NCBI RefSeq assembly: GCF_012790675.1
Contig: NZ_CP046391.1
Coordinates: 1,154,914-1,169,545 of the forward strand
From: Anaplasma platys
GTDB taxonomy: Bacteria > Pseudomonadota > Alphaproteobacteria > Rickettsiales > Anaplasmataceae
Length of the DNA: 14,632 nucleotides
Direction of reading: 5' to 3'
The notes beneath the pieces are model-generated. The model had not been told where the DNA came from. It ran no database searches and worked only from the letters and a program-made list of their open reading frames with translations. This document shows, one piece after another, positions 1 through 7,558 of this stretch. Position 1 is the stretch's first letter. Each line of letters opens with the position of its first letter. Made by a program: the position numbers and the translations under genes.

Positions 1-196
1 GCTGATTTTTAACATAAGCGCTGTAGTGTGCATTGAGAATGCATCTGTTTGTTGTCCCATTAGCTGGAAAGCGGAGCCATGCACGAAAGCACGCAAAAAA
101 ATGCATGTTTACATACCGAAGAGACAGGTTTTCACGTACAATTACTTAACACATATCATGAAATGAATATGTACTAAGAAAAGGTATTACGTCCAC

Positions 197-201
197 GGAG
201 G
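197..201 (+). promoter_or_regulatory. Ribosome binding site deciding the recA GTG start
   Basis: GGAGG lies five bases before GTG 207. It is the reason to accept the non-ATG start. No in-frame ATG lies nearby to compete with it. Confidence 0.8.
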
Positions 202-206
202 TACGC

Positions 207-1283
207 GTGAGCAAACATGAAAAAAAAACAACTGAAACAAAAGAATCGGCAGTAGACAATGCTATTGCACAAATAGAACGCGCTTTTGGACGGGGTTCGA
301 TAATGCGACTGAAAAATAGCCCCTTGGAATGCGTAGAATGCGTTCGGACTGGCTCAATTGCTCTAGATGCTGCGTTGGGTGTGGGGGGGTTGCCCAGAGG
401 AAGAATAATTGAGATATTTGGCCCTGAAAGTACGGGGAAAACAACACTGGCACTTCACGTAATAGCCGAATCACAACGTAATGGGGGTACGTGTGCTTTC
501 ATTGATGCAGAACATGCTCTGGATACTCTTTATGCGCGTCGGTTAGGCGTCAATGTAGGTGATTTAATCGTTGCACAACCAGACACAGGCGAACAGGCTC
601 TTCATATCGTGGAACACCTGGTGAACTCAGGCGCTGTGGACGTAATTGTTGTGGACTCCGTGGCAGCATTAACACCACGCGCAGAGATAGAAGGCGAAAT
701 GGGAGACCAACACATCGGATTACAGGCACGCTTGCTAAGCCACGCGCTACGAAAACTGACCTCGGTAGTGTCGAAGGCAAACTGCGTGCTGATCTTTATA
801 AACCAAATACGGGTGAAAATTGGTGTTATTTATGGAAATCCTGAAGTGACTACGGGGGGAAGCGCTCTCAAATTTTACACTTCAGTACGCTTGGATATTA
901 GAAAAATTAGTAGCATAAAGGAAAAAGACAATATCGTTGGAAGTTTAACACGAGTAAAGGTGGTTAAAAATAAAGTAGCGCCTCCTTTTAAACAAGCTGA
1001 GTTTGACATAATGTACAGCGAAGGTATATCGAAAATGGGTGAAATTCTTGATATGGGAGTCAAATTCGGTTTCATTGAAAAGTCGGGTGCTTATTATACT
1101 ATGGGCAGTACTAAATTGGGCCAGGGCCGCGAAAATGCAAAGGCTTTCTTAAAGGCAAATCCTGAAACTGCAGGTTCGTTAGAAGGAATGATTCGTGCGC
1201 ACCTTGATGAGATAATACGTGCAAGCGATGTTTTCGGTGTTGAGGCCACGCAAGAAGAAAAGGACATCGAAGAAGTTTTTTGA
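207..1283 (+). CDS. recA: RecA recombinase
   Basis: RecA forms ATP-dependent filaments on single-stranded DNA and catalyses strand exchange and LexA-type co-protease reactions in the cytoplasm. The 358-residue product has the usual family length. Visible motifs are Walker A GPESTGKT (residues 72-79), Walker B VIVVD (146-150), and the DNA-binding loop region [15 protein letters not shown] (199-213) followed by TTGG. The C-terminus is acidic (EEKDIEEVF), as is common in RecA. The start is a GTG at 207 with a strong GGAGG at 197-201, five bases upstream; the nearby ATG at 217 is out of frame. The gene is alone on the + strand and convergent with the - strand operon ending at 1641. An A9 run covers codons 5-8. 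In Anaplasma, RecA is expected to take part in the gene conversion that moves msp2/msp3 cassettes; that role is inferred. Identification is secure. Confidence 0.98.
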   Translation: MSKHEKKTTETKESAVDNAIAQIERAFGRGSIMRLKNSPLECVECVRTGSIALDAALGVGGLPRGRIIEIFGPESTGKTTLALHVIAESQRNGGTCAFIDAEHALDTLYARRLGVNVGDLIVAQPDTGEQALHIVEHLVNSGAVDVIVVDSVAALTPRAEIEGEMGDQHIGLQARLLSHALRKLTSVVSKANCVLIFINQIRVKIGVIYGNPEVTTGGSALKFYTSVRLDIRKISSIKEKDNIVGSLTRVKVVKNKVAPPFKQAEFDIMYSEGISKMGEILDMGVKFGFIEKSGAYYTMGSTKLGQGRENAKAFLKANPETAGSLEGMIRAHLDEIIRASDVFGVEATQEEKDIEEVF

Positions 1284-1290
1284 CGCAATA

Positions 1291-1310
1291 GGGGCACGAT
1301 ACTGTGCCCC
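1291..1310 (+). terminator. recA: Hairpin after recA, probable terminator
   Basis: A perfect 7 bp stem (GGGGCAC / GTGCCCC) with a six-base loop begins seven bases after the recA stop codon. Its position and GC-rich stem fit transcription termination or 3'-end protection of the recA message. The bases after it (TTGAAT) are not a clear T tract, so it is not a textbook intrinsic terminator. The stem is symmetrical and could also act on transcripts arriving from the opposite strand. Confidence 0.6.
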
Positions 1311-1640
1311 TTGAATACACTAAACACAAACAACTATTTGAATATGCACACTAAGTACTACGGAATCCGTTAGATACAAAGCAACTACCCGACAGAAACG
1401 TAAGACTGTTTGTGGCTCTGGGTAGACTTCATCAACAGGATTACGCGGAACTAAGGGGAAAGCATAACTGTGTCACAAGTCAAGCAAAACACTTTTAGTT
1501 GAGTGCACACGCAAAATACCAAAACCCAACGAAGAACTGAGGAAAAAACGTATAAGCCGTACTGGCACAAACAAAAAACACTGTGGAAGGAACGCGTGGA
1601 AAAAACCGCATATGTGCTAAAAAAACACAACTAAATCAAT
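1311..1640. other. Gene-free gap between convergent genes, A-rich on the + strand
   Basis: No credible open frame with a ribosome binding site is seen here on either strand. The stretch is rich in A runs on the + strand, especially 1540-1630. It contains one compact potential hairpin: CTACCC (1385-1390) can pair with GGGTAG (1420-1425), and inside it ACAG (1392-1395) can pair with CTGT (1406-1409). That could belong to a small structured RNA or be chance. On the - strand the T runs just beyond the stop of the 1641-2057 gene may help end the operon transcript, but no strong stem is seen beside them. Confidence 0.5.
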
Positions 1641-2057
1641 TTAGAAATCTGCATTTCCCCCCCCCCCTCTCCTTGAAAATCCTGTGTTGTCAATATTCAG
1701 CCTACTAACCTCTTGAATTTGGAGCGGATTGCTACTATTTTCATCCACCGTATCTTGAGCGCTTGTAAGAAAAGTAGAAGAAACTTTGTTGGACACTTCG
1801 TCCTTCGTATTTACGTTAATACCTTTCGCCGTTTGGAGAGCGAATGATGCCAGCTTCTCCTGGTAGTTAATTTTGGAAAGCTTCATCCTATTAGACAACC
1901 TAGTTCGAACTACATCTAACAAAACCACCAGCATTAGCGCAGCGCGCTCAACCAACGCTTCAAAACCAACACCCCCGCGACGCGAAGTGATCAATACCTG
2001 CAAAAAAGGACTAAAACCCCTACCCTCTAACCAACTGCGCATAAACCTTCGGTACAT
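1641..2057 (-). CDS. Hypothetical protein, possible membrane segment, 3' poly-G tract
   Basis: I do not recognise this 138-residue product. The start ATG at 2057 is preceded by GGGGAG about eight bases upstream, a reasonable ribosome binding site, and the gene lies 64 bp after smpB on the same strand, so it is probably the last gene of that operon. The N-terminus is basic (MYRRFMRSWLEGRG), followed by a short hydrophobic stretch around residues 40-49 (ALMLVVLLDV). The second half is polar, rich in Asn, Ser and Thr, and has no family motif that I know. A run of 11 G (coding strand) near the 3' end encodes four Gly in RRGGGGNADF. A one-base change in the tract would alter only the last residues and move the stop slightly, so it would not switch the whole protein off. 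It may be a lineage-specific protein; I am fairly confident it is coding. Confidence 0.6.
   Translation of the reverse strand: MYRRFMRSWLEGRGFSPFLQVLITSRRGGVGFEALVERAALMLVVLLDVVRTRLSNRMKLSKINYQEKLASFALQTAKGINVNTKDEVSNKVSSTFLTSAQDTVDENSSNPLQIQEVSRLNIDNTGFSRRGGGGNADF
1657..1667. repeat. Homopolymeric C11/G11 tract
   Basis: Eleven consecutive C on the + strand (G on the coding strand) lie within the last codons of the hypothetical gene at 1641-2057. Tracts of this length are prone to slipped-strand length change. In the length shown, the frame ends RRGGGGNADF-stop. Losing one G gives an end reading RGGGEMQISKLI, and adding one gives RGGGGKCRFLN, so variation would produce alternative C-termini. 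Confidence 0.9.
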
Positions 2058-2121
2058 TTCTTGTACTCCCCTACCAAAACATAACTATTACCCCGCAAGT
2101 TGAGAAACAGATTTCACTCTA

Positions 2122-2568
2122 TTACACATCACGAAGTAGGCGACTCTTTTCCCTATTCCATTCCCGAGTCTTTATCGCTTCCCTCTTATCGTATAGTTTC
2201 TTCCCTTTCACAACCGCAATCCTTAGCTTAGCTATACCCTTCTCGTTAAAAAACATTAACCGCGGGACAACTGTCATTCCTGCATTCTTCATTACCCCAG
2301 CAATTTTGTATATTTCACGCTTTTTGAGTAATAACTTCCTAACCCGCAATGGGGGATGGTTCTTTTTATTTGATCTATTGTACTCTGAAATATGAAGATT
2401 ATGAACCCACAACTCCATGCCAGATTCCATAACATAGGAATCACCCATACTAACCTTGCCCTGACGCAAGGATTTAACCTCACTACCAAGCAGCACCACG
2501 CCTGCATCGTATTCACTTACAACGAAGTAGTCAAACCTTACCTTGCGATTCTCAGAAATGACCTTCAT
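2122..2568 (-). CDS. smpB: SmpB, tmRNA-binding protein
   Basis: SmpB binds the tRNA-like part of tmRNA and delivers it to stalled ribosomes, starting trans-translation and tagging of the incomplete peptide. The 148-residue product has the core signature [11 protein letters not shown] (residues 28-38) and the basic C-terminal tail from [12 protein letters not shown] to the end (122-148) that reaches into the empty mRNA channel. The short N-terminus starting [15 protein letters not shown] resembles other Rickettsiales versions. The ATG lies seven bases after the ribB stop. AGGAGG, which overlaps the end of ribB, sits about 14 bases before the ATG, longer than ideal. Translational coupling to ribB is likely. 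The tmRNA gene itself is not seen in this window. Confidence 0.96.
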   Translation of the reverse strand: MKVISENRKVRFDYFVVSEYDAGVVLLGSEVKSLRQGKVSMGDSYVMESGMELWVHNLHISEYNRSNKKNHPPLRVRKLLLKKREIYKIAGVMKNAGMTVVPRLMFFNEKGIAKLRIAVVKGKKLYDKREAIKTREWNREKSRLLRDV

Positions 2569-2575
2569 ACATCTG

Positions 2576-3211
2576 TCAGGTTCCTCCTAGATACCCGATA
2601 AGCTGCTTTATAGTAGACACCCTAACTCCGTGTTCAGCAGCGAACTTCATAATTTCCGGCAAACGCGACATCGTACCGTCCGCATTGATCATCTCACAAA
2701 TAACCGCAGCATGTTCGGCCCCAGCTAACTTTGCAACAGCCACACCTGCCTCCGTGTGTCCTGCTCTTTCTGTTACACCACCTGGATGAGCTATTACTGG
2801 AAAAACGTGACCAGGAGTAGACAAATCGTCGGGCTTGCTTCCGGGAGAGACGGCAGTCAAAATCGTCTTCACCCTATCTTGCACAGAAACACCAGTAGTT
2901 ATTCCATACCTTGCGTCTATAGAAGAAGTAAACGCCGTACTTCCCGCAGCAACATAGCGCCTTGGCGCAAGTTCTAACTGCAGCCTGTCTGCTAATTGCT
3001 GAGACAAAGCCAAACACACGATACCACTACCATGTCTGACCATCATACTGACGGCTTCTGGTGTAACCCGGTCCGCTAATACGACGAAATCCCCCTCGTT
3101 TTCTCTATCCTCATCATCTAACAATATAAAGACCTTCCCCTCCGCAGCGTCCCTAACAACATCCTCAATGGAAGAGAAGACACCCGAAGCCGATGACGGC
3201 TCAAAACCCAT
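2576..3211 (-). CDS. ribB: 3,4-dihydroxy-2-butanone 4-phosphate synthase
   Basis: RibB converts ribulose 5-phosphate to 3,4-dihydroxy-2-butanone 4-phosphate and formate, the four-carbon precursor of riboflavin, in the cytoplasm. The 211 residues cover only the DHBP-synthase domain; no GTP cyclohydrolase II (RibA) domain follows, so the protein is monofunctional. Motifs are the acidic metal/substrate loop [10 protein letters not shown] (32-41), RHGSG (59-63), [14 protein letters not shown] (132-145) and the metal-ligand region AGHTEAG (150-156). It lies 14 bp after greA and 7 bp before smpB on the same strand. Riboflavin synthesis is retained in Anaplasmataceae and is thought to serve the bacterium's flavoproteins. 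Placing ribB between greA and smpB looks like a lineage-specific operon rather than a pathway cluster. Confidence 0.97.
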   Translation of the reverse strand: MGFEPSSASGVFSSIEDVVRDAAEGKVFILLDDEDRENEGDFVVLADRVTPEAVSMMVRHGSGIVCLALSQQLADRLQLELAPRRYVAAGSTAFTSSIDARYGITTGVSVQDRVKTILTAVSPGSKPDDLSTPGHVFPVIAHPGGVTERAGHTEAGVAVAKLAGAEHAAVICEMINADGTMSRLPEIMKFAAEHGVRVSTIKQLIGYLGGT

Positions 3212-3225
3212 ATGAAACTCAATCT

Positions 3226-3726
3226 TTAAATAAACTCTATTTTCATGATTTGATACACCTTGTAGTCCCCACGAGGAGTTTTGAGCTCCACGCTATCGCC
3301 TTCTTTTTTCCCGAGTAGCGCAAGAACTAACGGTGACTTTATGGAAATCATATTTTTCGAAACATCAGCTTCATATTCCCCAACAATCTGATATTTCACA
3401 ACACTGGAGGAGTCGCTCTGCTCGTCGTAGACTGAAACAGTAACCGTGGCACCAAACATCACCGAATCGCCAGAAAGCTCAGACACTTCGATAACCTCTG
3501 CTCTAGATTTTTTAGATTCCAACTCCATGATCTTGCTTTCAACAAGACCCTGCCGCTCTCGAGCCGCATGGTACTCAGCATTTTCGGAGAGATCACCCAA
3601 CTCCCTTGCATCTGAAATGGACTTTATAATCTTTGGCCTCTCGCTTTTAAGAGCCTCCAGCTCAGACTCAAGTTGTTGATAGCCCCTCTTTGTAATAGGA
3701 AACCTTGTAGTTACATAGTCACTCAT
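3226..3726 (-). CDS. greA: Transcript cleavage factor GreA
   Basis: GreA inserts its coiled coil into the secondary channel of backtracked RNA polymerase and stimulates cleavage of the RNA 3' end, rescuing arrested complexes. The 166-residue length is normal. The N-terminal coiled coil runs roughly from residue 10 to 75 and its tip carries ARELGDLSENAEYHAARE (40-57), with the catalytic acidic pair expected at Asp45 and Glu48. The C-terminal FKBP-like domain ends with the typical SPLVLALLGKKEGDSVELKT stretch (130-149). The gene begins 12 bp after the atpA stop, with only a weak ribosome binding site (AGGTG), which suggests coupled translation. It precedes ribB by 14 bp. Confidence 0.97.
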   Translation of the reverse strand: MSDYVTTRFPITKRGYQQLESELEALKSERPKIIKSISDARELGDLSENAEYHAARERQGLVESKIMELESKKSRAEVIEVSELSGDSVMFGATVTVSVYDEQSDSSSVVKYQIVGEYEADVSKNMISIKSPLVLALLGKKEGDSVELKTPRGDYKVYQIMKIEFI

Positions 3727-3738
3727 ACAGCACCTATA

Positions 3739-5274
3739 CTAACGACAGCCAAACCCAGCAGCAAACCCTCTGATGATCTCTAACAGCTTGCTTTTTATAT
3801 CATCCGCAATGTCTTCTGACAAGCATGCCATTAGATCAACGTGATCTGTACGTAACTTCTCTAACAAACCCTTCTCGAACCTACACATGTCACCCACGGC
3901 AATACGATCTACGCACGCATCTGACCCCGCAAGGATAACAACCACCTGCTCCTCAACAGACAACGGAGAATACTGACCTTGCTTGAGAAGCTCCATAAGT
4001 CTGCGACCACGCTCCAGCATAGACTGCGAATTTACATCAAGATCGGAACCAAACCTTGCAAAATCCTCCAACTCCCTATACTGAGCCAGAGATAACTTCA
4101 TCGAACCTGCAACTTTTTTAACAGACTTCACCTGCGCTGCTGAACCCACCCTTGATACCGACAGACCCACGTTCACAGCCGGCCTGAATCCTTGATGAAA
4201 CAGCTCTGACTCCAAGAAAATCTGACCATCAGTAATGGAGATCACATTAGTCGGAATATAAGCAGAAACGTCCCCAGCTTGCGTTTCGATTATAGGAAGC
4301 GCAGTAAGTGATCCGCCACCAAGCGCGTCGCTCATCTTTGCAGCCCTTTCCAGAAGACGCGAGTGGATATAAAACACATCCCCAGGATAAGCCTCACGTC
4401 CGGGCGGCCGCCGCAGCAGCAAAGACATTTGCCGATACGCTACCGCGTGCTTGGACAAATCGTCATAGACGATAAGACAGTGCATGCCATTGTCACGAAA
4501 AAATTCCCCCATAGCACAGGCAGCATAAGGCGCCAGGTATTGCACAGGAACCGCATCGGAAGCCCCAGTAGCAACAACTATAGTATAATCAAGAGCTCCC
4601 GCCTCACGCAGTTTGTCAACCACCCGGGCAATAGACGAATTCTTCTGCCCTATTGCCACGTATATGCAATAAACCCTGTCCTTCTTAGCAGCCTTGCTGT
4701 TATAGCGTTTCTGATTAATTATAGTATCAAGAGCAATAGCCGTCTTACCTGTTTTTCTGTCTCCTATTATCAGCTCCCGTTGCCCCCTGCCTATTGGGAT
4801 TAGCATGTCTATGGTTTTTATACCAGTCTGCAACGGCTCGTTCACTGGTTGCCGCGCCATTATCCCAGGCGCCCTTATCTCTACAGGATTTTCCCCGTCA
4901 CCGCTCGAGACCTCGCCTTTATCATCCAGCGGCGCACCTAGTGGGCTCACCACACGCCCAAGCAGCGAAAAACCCACCGGAACTTTCATTAGCTCCCCTG
5001 CACACGTTACAGAGTCCCCTTCTTTGATCTCCCGGTCTTCACCAAAAACGACAACACTAGCCACATCACGCTCCAACCCGGAGACGACACCTTTAGTACC
5101 AGAAGCAAAGGTAACCGTTTCACCAAATCCAGCTCCATCGAGCCCGTAAACCACGGCTATCCCATCCCTCACCGACAAGACCTCGCCGACGCTGCTAGCT
5201 CTCACGGGATTGCCAAAGCTCTCGATTCTTTCTTTCAAAATCTTAAGCACTTCACCCGAAGATACACCACCCAT
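3739..5274 (-). CDS. atpA: F1F0 ATP synthase subunit alpha
   Basis: This is the non-catalytic nucleotide-binding subunit of the F1 hexamer at the cytoplasmic face of the inner membrane. At 511 residues it has full family length. Walker A is GDRKTGKT (171-178), the Walker B region is LIVYDD (266-271), followed by [20 protein letters not shown], and the conserved arginine that contacts the beta-subunit site lies in [10 protein letters not shown] (Arg374). The ATG at 5274 has AGGA about seven bases upstream and follows atpH by 17 bp. Unlike the usual atpHAGDC order, greA follows directly, so gamma, beta and epsilon must be encoded elsewhere. The N-terminal beta-barrel domain (from about residue 25 to 95) and C-terminal helical domain are both intact. 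Confidence 0.98.
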   Translation of the reverse strand: MGGVSSGEVLKILKERIESFGNPVRASSVGEVLSVRDGIAVVYGLDGAGFGETVTFASGTKGVVSGLERDVASVVVFGEDREIKEGDSVTCAGELMKVPVGFSLLGRVVSPLGAPLDDKGEVSSGDGENPVEIRAPGIMARQPVNEPLQTGIKTIDMLIPIGRGQRELIIGDRKTGKTAIALDTIINQKRYNSKAAKKDRVYCIYVAIGQKNSSIARVVDKLREAGALDYTIVVATGASDAVPVQYLAPYAACAMGEFFRDNGMHCLIVYDDLSKHAVAYRQMSLLLRRPPGREAYPGDVFYIHSRLLERAAKMSDALGGGSLTALPIIETQAGDVSAYIPTNVISITDGQIFLESELFHQGFRPAVNVGLSVSRVGSAAQVKSVKKVAGSMKLSLAQYRELEDFARFGSDLDVNSQSMLERGRRLMELLKQGQYSPLSVEEQVVVILAGSDACVDRIAVGDMCRFEKGLLEKLRTDHVDLMACLSEDIADDIKSKLLEIIRGFAAGFGCR

Positions 5275-5291
5275 GCTCTATCCTACAATCA

Positions 5292-5846
5292 CTAGATATT
5301 TAAAATAGCTTCCCTACAAATCCGGTGCAGAGACCAAAGATGTCCTGAATAAGAAGCATCGACCACGAAGGAGTCGCCCTTTGCGATAAAGCCACCTAAA
5401 ATCTCAGGATCAACACGCTTCGCCACCAATTCAGGAGTACCATATCTCTCCTGCAACATGCACAATATCTCTTTCTCCTCTCGCGGGGACAACGGCACAG
5501 CAGTAACCACCTCTAGATTATACATGCCGCGCTTTTTCCGGAGCATAACGAAAAATTTGTCGAAAATCTCGCCTATTACCGGGAAAAGCTCATCGGAAAT
5601 AACCACACAAGCAAACCTTATCAGCATATCGCTGAACCCACAGGCGGTCTTAACACGCTCCAACACCTCAACCTTGGCCTCAAGGGAGACACCTGGATTC
5701 GCAAAAAATTCCCGTACACCCTCCTCGCAAAACACTTCAGATAAAACCCTCACCTCCTCCGGCATGCCGTCAGAACCGTCCATGACCATGTCCACTAGCA
5801 CACGAGCGTACCCGTACACGGCGTGCTCACACCCCCGCTGACTCAC
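5292..5846 (-). CDS. atpH: F1F0 ATP synthase subunit delta
   Basis: Delta (the mitochondrial OSCP equivalent) links the top of the F1 hexamer to the peripheral stalk made by the b subunits. The 184-residue product has the family's helical N-terminal domain with a YGYARVLVDM-like start and the diagnostic C-terminal motif DPEILGGFIAKGDSFVVDAS (146-165). The start is GTG at 5846: an in-frame stop lies 12 codons upstream and no ATG is available between them. No good ribosome binding site precedes it. It is first in the atpH-atpA-greA-ribB-smpB unit, and a promoter with near-consensus boxes lies at 5882-5910. Sequence divergence is typical for this poorly conserved subunit; its position beside atpA makes the call firm. 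Confidence 0.93.
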   Translation of the reverse strand: MSQRGCEHAVYGYARVLVDMVMDGSDGMPEEVRVLSEVFCEEGVREFFANPGVSLEAKVEVLERVKTACGFSDMLIRFACVVISDELFPVIGEIFDKFFVMLRKKRGMYNLEVVTAVPLSPREEKEILCMLQERYGTPELVAKRVDPEILGGFIAKGDSFVVDASYSGHLWSLHRICREAILNI

Positions 5847-5881
5847 GATATCTAAAACAACAAATAGGGAAAAACAGCCGT

Positions 5882-5910
5882 ATTATTACGCACACATAAT
5901 ACCCAGTCAA
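5882..5910 (-). promoter_or_regulatory. Candidate sigma-70 promoter for the atpHA-greA-ribB-smpB operon
   Basis: On the - strand TTGACT (5910-5905) is separated by exactly 17 bases from AATAAT (5887-5882). The expected start of transcription is near 5875, giving a leader of about 30 bases before the atpH GTG. The location, in the 174 bp gap after the DUF1467 gene, is where an operon promoter is expected. Confidence 0.6.
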
Positions 5911-6020
5911 GTATTTCCCTTCCCCCGCGCACGCATCGCCATACAACCTCCCTAGCTCGATAGTTCAACACTTCGCCGCGTAAATTACATGCGAAATTGT
6001 GCCATGAAATCTGCTGATGA

Positions 6021-6284
6021 TCACGGGGCAAGTTCGAACAACATTGCAAACACTCTATCGACATACCCCACATGCTTGAAATAGCAATATAGACCGGTAA
6101 CTAAAGCCGCCCCAACAGTAACAATAAGCACCTTAACCAACAAGTATGTTTTTTTCGGTGCCCCACTGTCACACCCTACACTGCACTCATCCGCGGCATG
6201 CATTTCAATCTTGATAGGCAAGGAAACAAAAAGTGCAACCCACCAGGTGATGGTAAATACCAACAAGGCCTCCGCTAGAATCAT
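6021..6284 (-). CDS. DUF1467 family two-helix membrane protein
   Basis: This 87-residue protein has two likely membrane helices, at about residues 3-23 and 47-68, separated by a short polar loop (about residues 28-46) with two cysteines. The N-terminal pattern with TITWWVALFVSLPIKIE closely matches alphaproteobacterial DUF1467 proteins, which have an aromatic WW pair followed by a Leu-Pro turn. The function of the family is not known. The gene lies 35 bp after hemY on the same strand, so it is probably the last gene of the lolC-hemY unit. The ribosome binding site is weak (CAGAG about eight bases before the ATG). Family assignment is by recognition of the N-terminal pattern and size. Confidence 0.72.
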   Translation of the reverse strand: MILAEALLVFTITWWVALFVSLPIKIEMHAADECSVGCDSGAPKKTYLLVKVLIVTVGAALVTGLYCYFKHVGYVDRVFAMLFELAP

Positions 6285-6319
6285 ATAATTACTCTGAGAC
6301 TAAAAAATCAAGGAATGCT

Positions 6320-7558
6320 TTATTCTACCCAGACTACAGAATTAAACTCACCACATGAGGAACACTCGTAGTCCCACTTTTCAACAACCTTGAGACACTG
6401 CCCACACTGCCAACGCATGTCGGGAACAGCATCCCTACGCATAGCATCAACCCAATAGGCAATTTCATCTAAATTTTCCAACTTGACCATAACATCGAGC
6501 ATCATGGCGTATAACTGCACATAATTGTAACTTTCCAAAGCCCGCTTCAAACACTGCTCCGCAGCGCTGTACTGCTTGAGGGCTATATGCTTTCTGGCCA
6601 TCAATACCAAGCCCGTGTAGCTGGACGGCGCAATGTTGCCGAGTCTGTCTATGGCAGAATTAATATCCTGGGAAATCTCCAAATACAATACAGCAACCTC
6701 ATTATTAGGAACCTCCTTATAGTAGGATTCCAAGACCTCCAGTGCCTTTTTGACATGACACAACTTTACATTCAGCCTTGCATATAGAAGCACCGATTGC
6801 AAACTACGCGCCTTTTTTAATAGGCTAAGCCCCTCCTTATACCGTCCAGCAATATAAGAAGACTCGGCCAATTTATAACAAGCAATTTCCTCCAATGCAG
6901 CGACGTCATGACCGCAGGGTATATTGTGCCTAGAAATGAACTTTAGTTCCGTGAGCACATTTGCCCATTGGCCACTCATGAGAGCAATCTCGAGCCTAAA
7001 TATACTAACCCAGGAATTACCATGAAACACACAGCATAGACGACTAAGCACCCTAAGCTTGCAGTCCCGGCTTTTTTCATTTTTCAGCACTGAAACAAGC
7101 CACATTCCCAACCCAGAATCATATAACCCCTTCGTGGTAATGTAGGAAAAGTATTTTTCAGCTATCTCGTATTGCCCTAAACGGAAACTAGCACATCCCT
7201 GCAGCAGTGCTAAAATGCTCCTATCTAACTTATTTAGCTTGTCTGCTACAACAACTACCTGCTTAACATCCTCGATGTTCCCCACACTTAGCCGCGCAAA
7301 CTGCCGCCCCATTTGATCGTACTGCTTAGTGACCGACCAACACTTTACCCTATAAATACACCAAGACAACGCGATGCAAATGCGTGCCAACAGAACTATC
7401 GCAAGAATCGCCACACACACAACAAAAAGTACAAACGGCACACTTGCCTCTATGCCATAACCAGCAACTTCTAGCTTCAGAGCCATTGTTTCATAACTCT
7501 GCACCACAAACCCAGCCGCCATAGATGCCACTATGAAGATCAGAAAAAACATTATCAT
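6320..7558 (-). CDS. hemY: HemY-like TPR membrane protein with C-terminal zinc-ribbon
   Basis: HemY-type proteins are inner-membrane TPR proteins, usually encoded beside haem-synthesis genes; their exact role is unsettled, and this is not the protoporphyrinogen oxidase also called hemY. The 412-residue product has two N-terminal hydrophobic segments (about residues 2-20 and 40-68) enclosing a short periplasmic loop, then helical TPR-like repeats up to about residue 375. The C-terminus has two CxxC pairs (Cys385/Cys388 and Cys399/Cys402) followed by Phe-Asn and Trp410, resembling the rubredoxin-like metal site of LapB. Its ATG overlaps the stop of the preceding Mic60-like gene by four bases, which supports the first ATG over the one two codons later and suggests translational coupling. 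The neighbouring Mic60-like gene is the usual partner in alphaproteobacteria, which strengthens the call. Confidence 0.82.
   Translation of the reverse strand: MIMFFLIFIVASMAAGFVVQSYETMALKLEVAGYGIEASVPFVLFVVCVAILAIVLLARICIALSWCIYRVKCWSVTKQYDQMGRQFARLSVGNIEDVKQVVVVADKLNKLDRSILALLQGCASFRLGQYEIAEKYFSYITTKGLYDSGLGMWLVSVLKNEKSRDCKLRVLSRLCCVFHGNSWVSIFRLEIALMSGQWANVLTELKFISRHNIPCGHDVAALEEIACYKLAESSYIAGRYKEGLSLLKKARSLQSVLLYARLNVKLCHVKKALEVLESYYKEVPNNEVAVLYLEISQDINSAIDRLGNIAPSSYTGLVLMARKHIALKQYSAAEQCLKRALESYNYVQLYAMMLDVMVKLENLDEIAYWVDAMRRDAVPDMRWQCGQCLKVVEKWDYECSSCGEFNSVVWVE

Noticed and set aside
1..206. A specific recA promoter or LexA box
   Set aside because: TATCAT at 154-159 could be a -10 element, but no convincing -35 lies at the right distance and no clear operator palindrome was seen. 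Two ATGCAT palindromes (near 40 and 100) are too short to interpret.
220..228. A9 run in recA codons 5-8 as a phase-variation switch
   Set aside because: Runs of this length are common in Lys-rich starts of AT-leaning genomes, and switching off recA is not expected to be useful. No second signal supports it.
1904..1911. GTTCGAAC, resembling a tRNA T-loop
   Set aside because: It is a palindrome within the coding sequence of the 138-residue protein. No acceptor, D or anticodon stems can be built around it. A similar GTTCGAAC near 6032 lies in the DUF1467 gene.
5852..6073. A 73-residue frame on the - strand overlapping the end of the DUF1467 gene and the atpH promoter
   Set aside because: It overlaps a better-supported gene, has no ribosome binding site or family pattern, and runs through the probable promoter. 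Only the short 11-codon frame within it, in another frame, has a good ribosome binding site.
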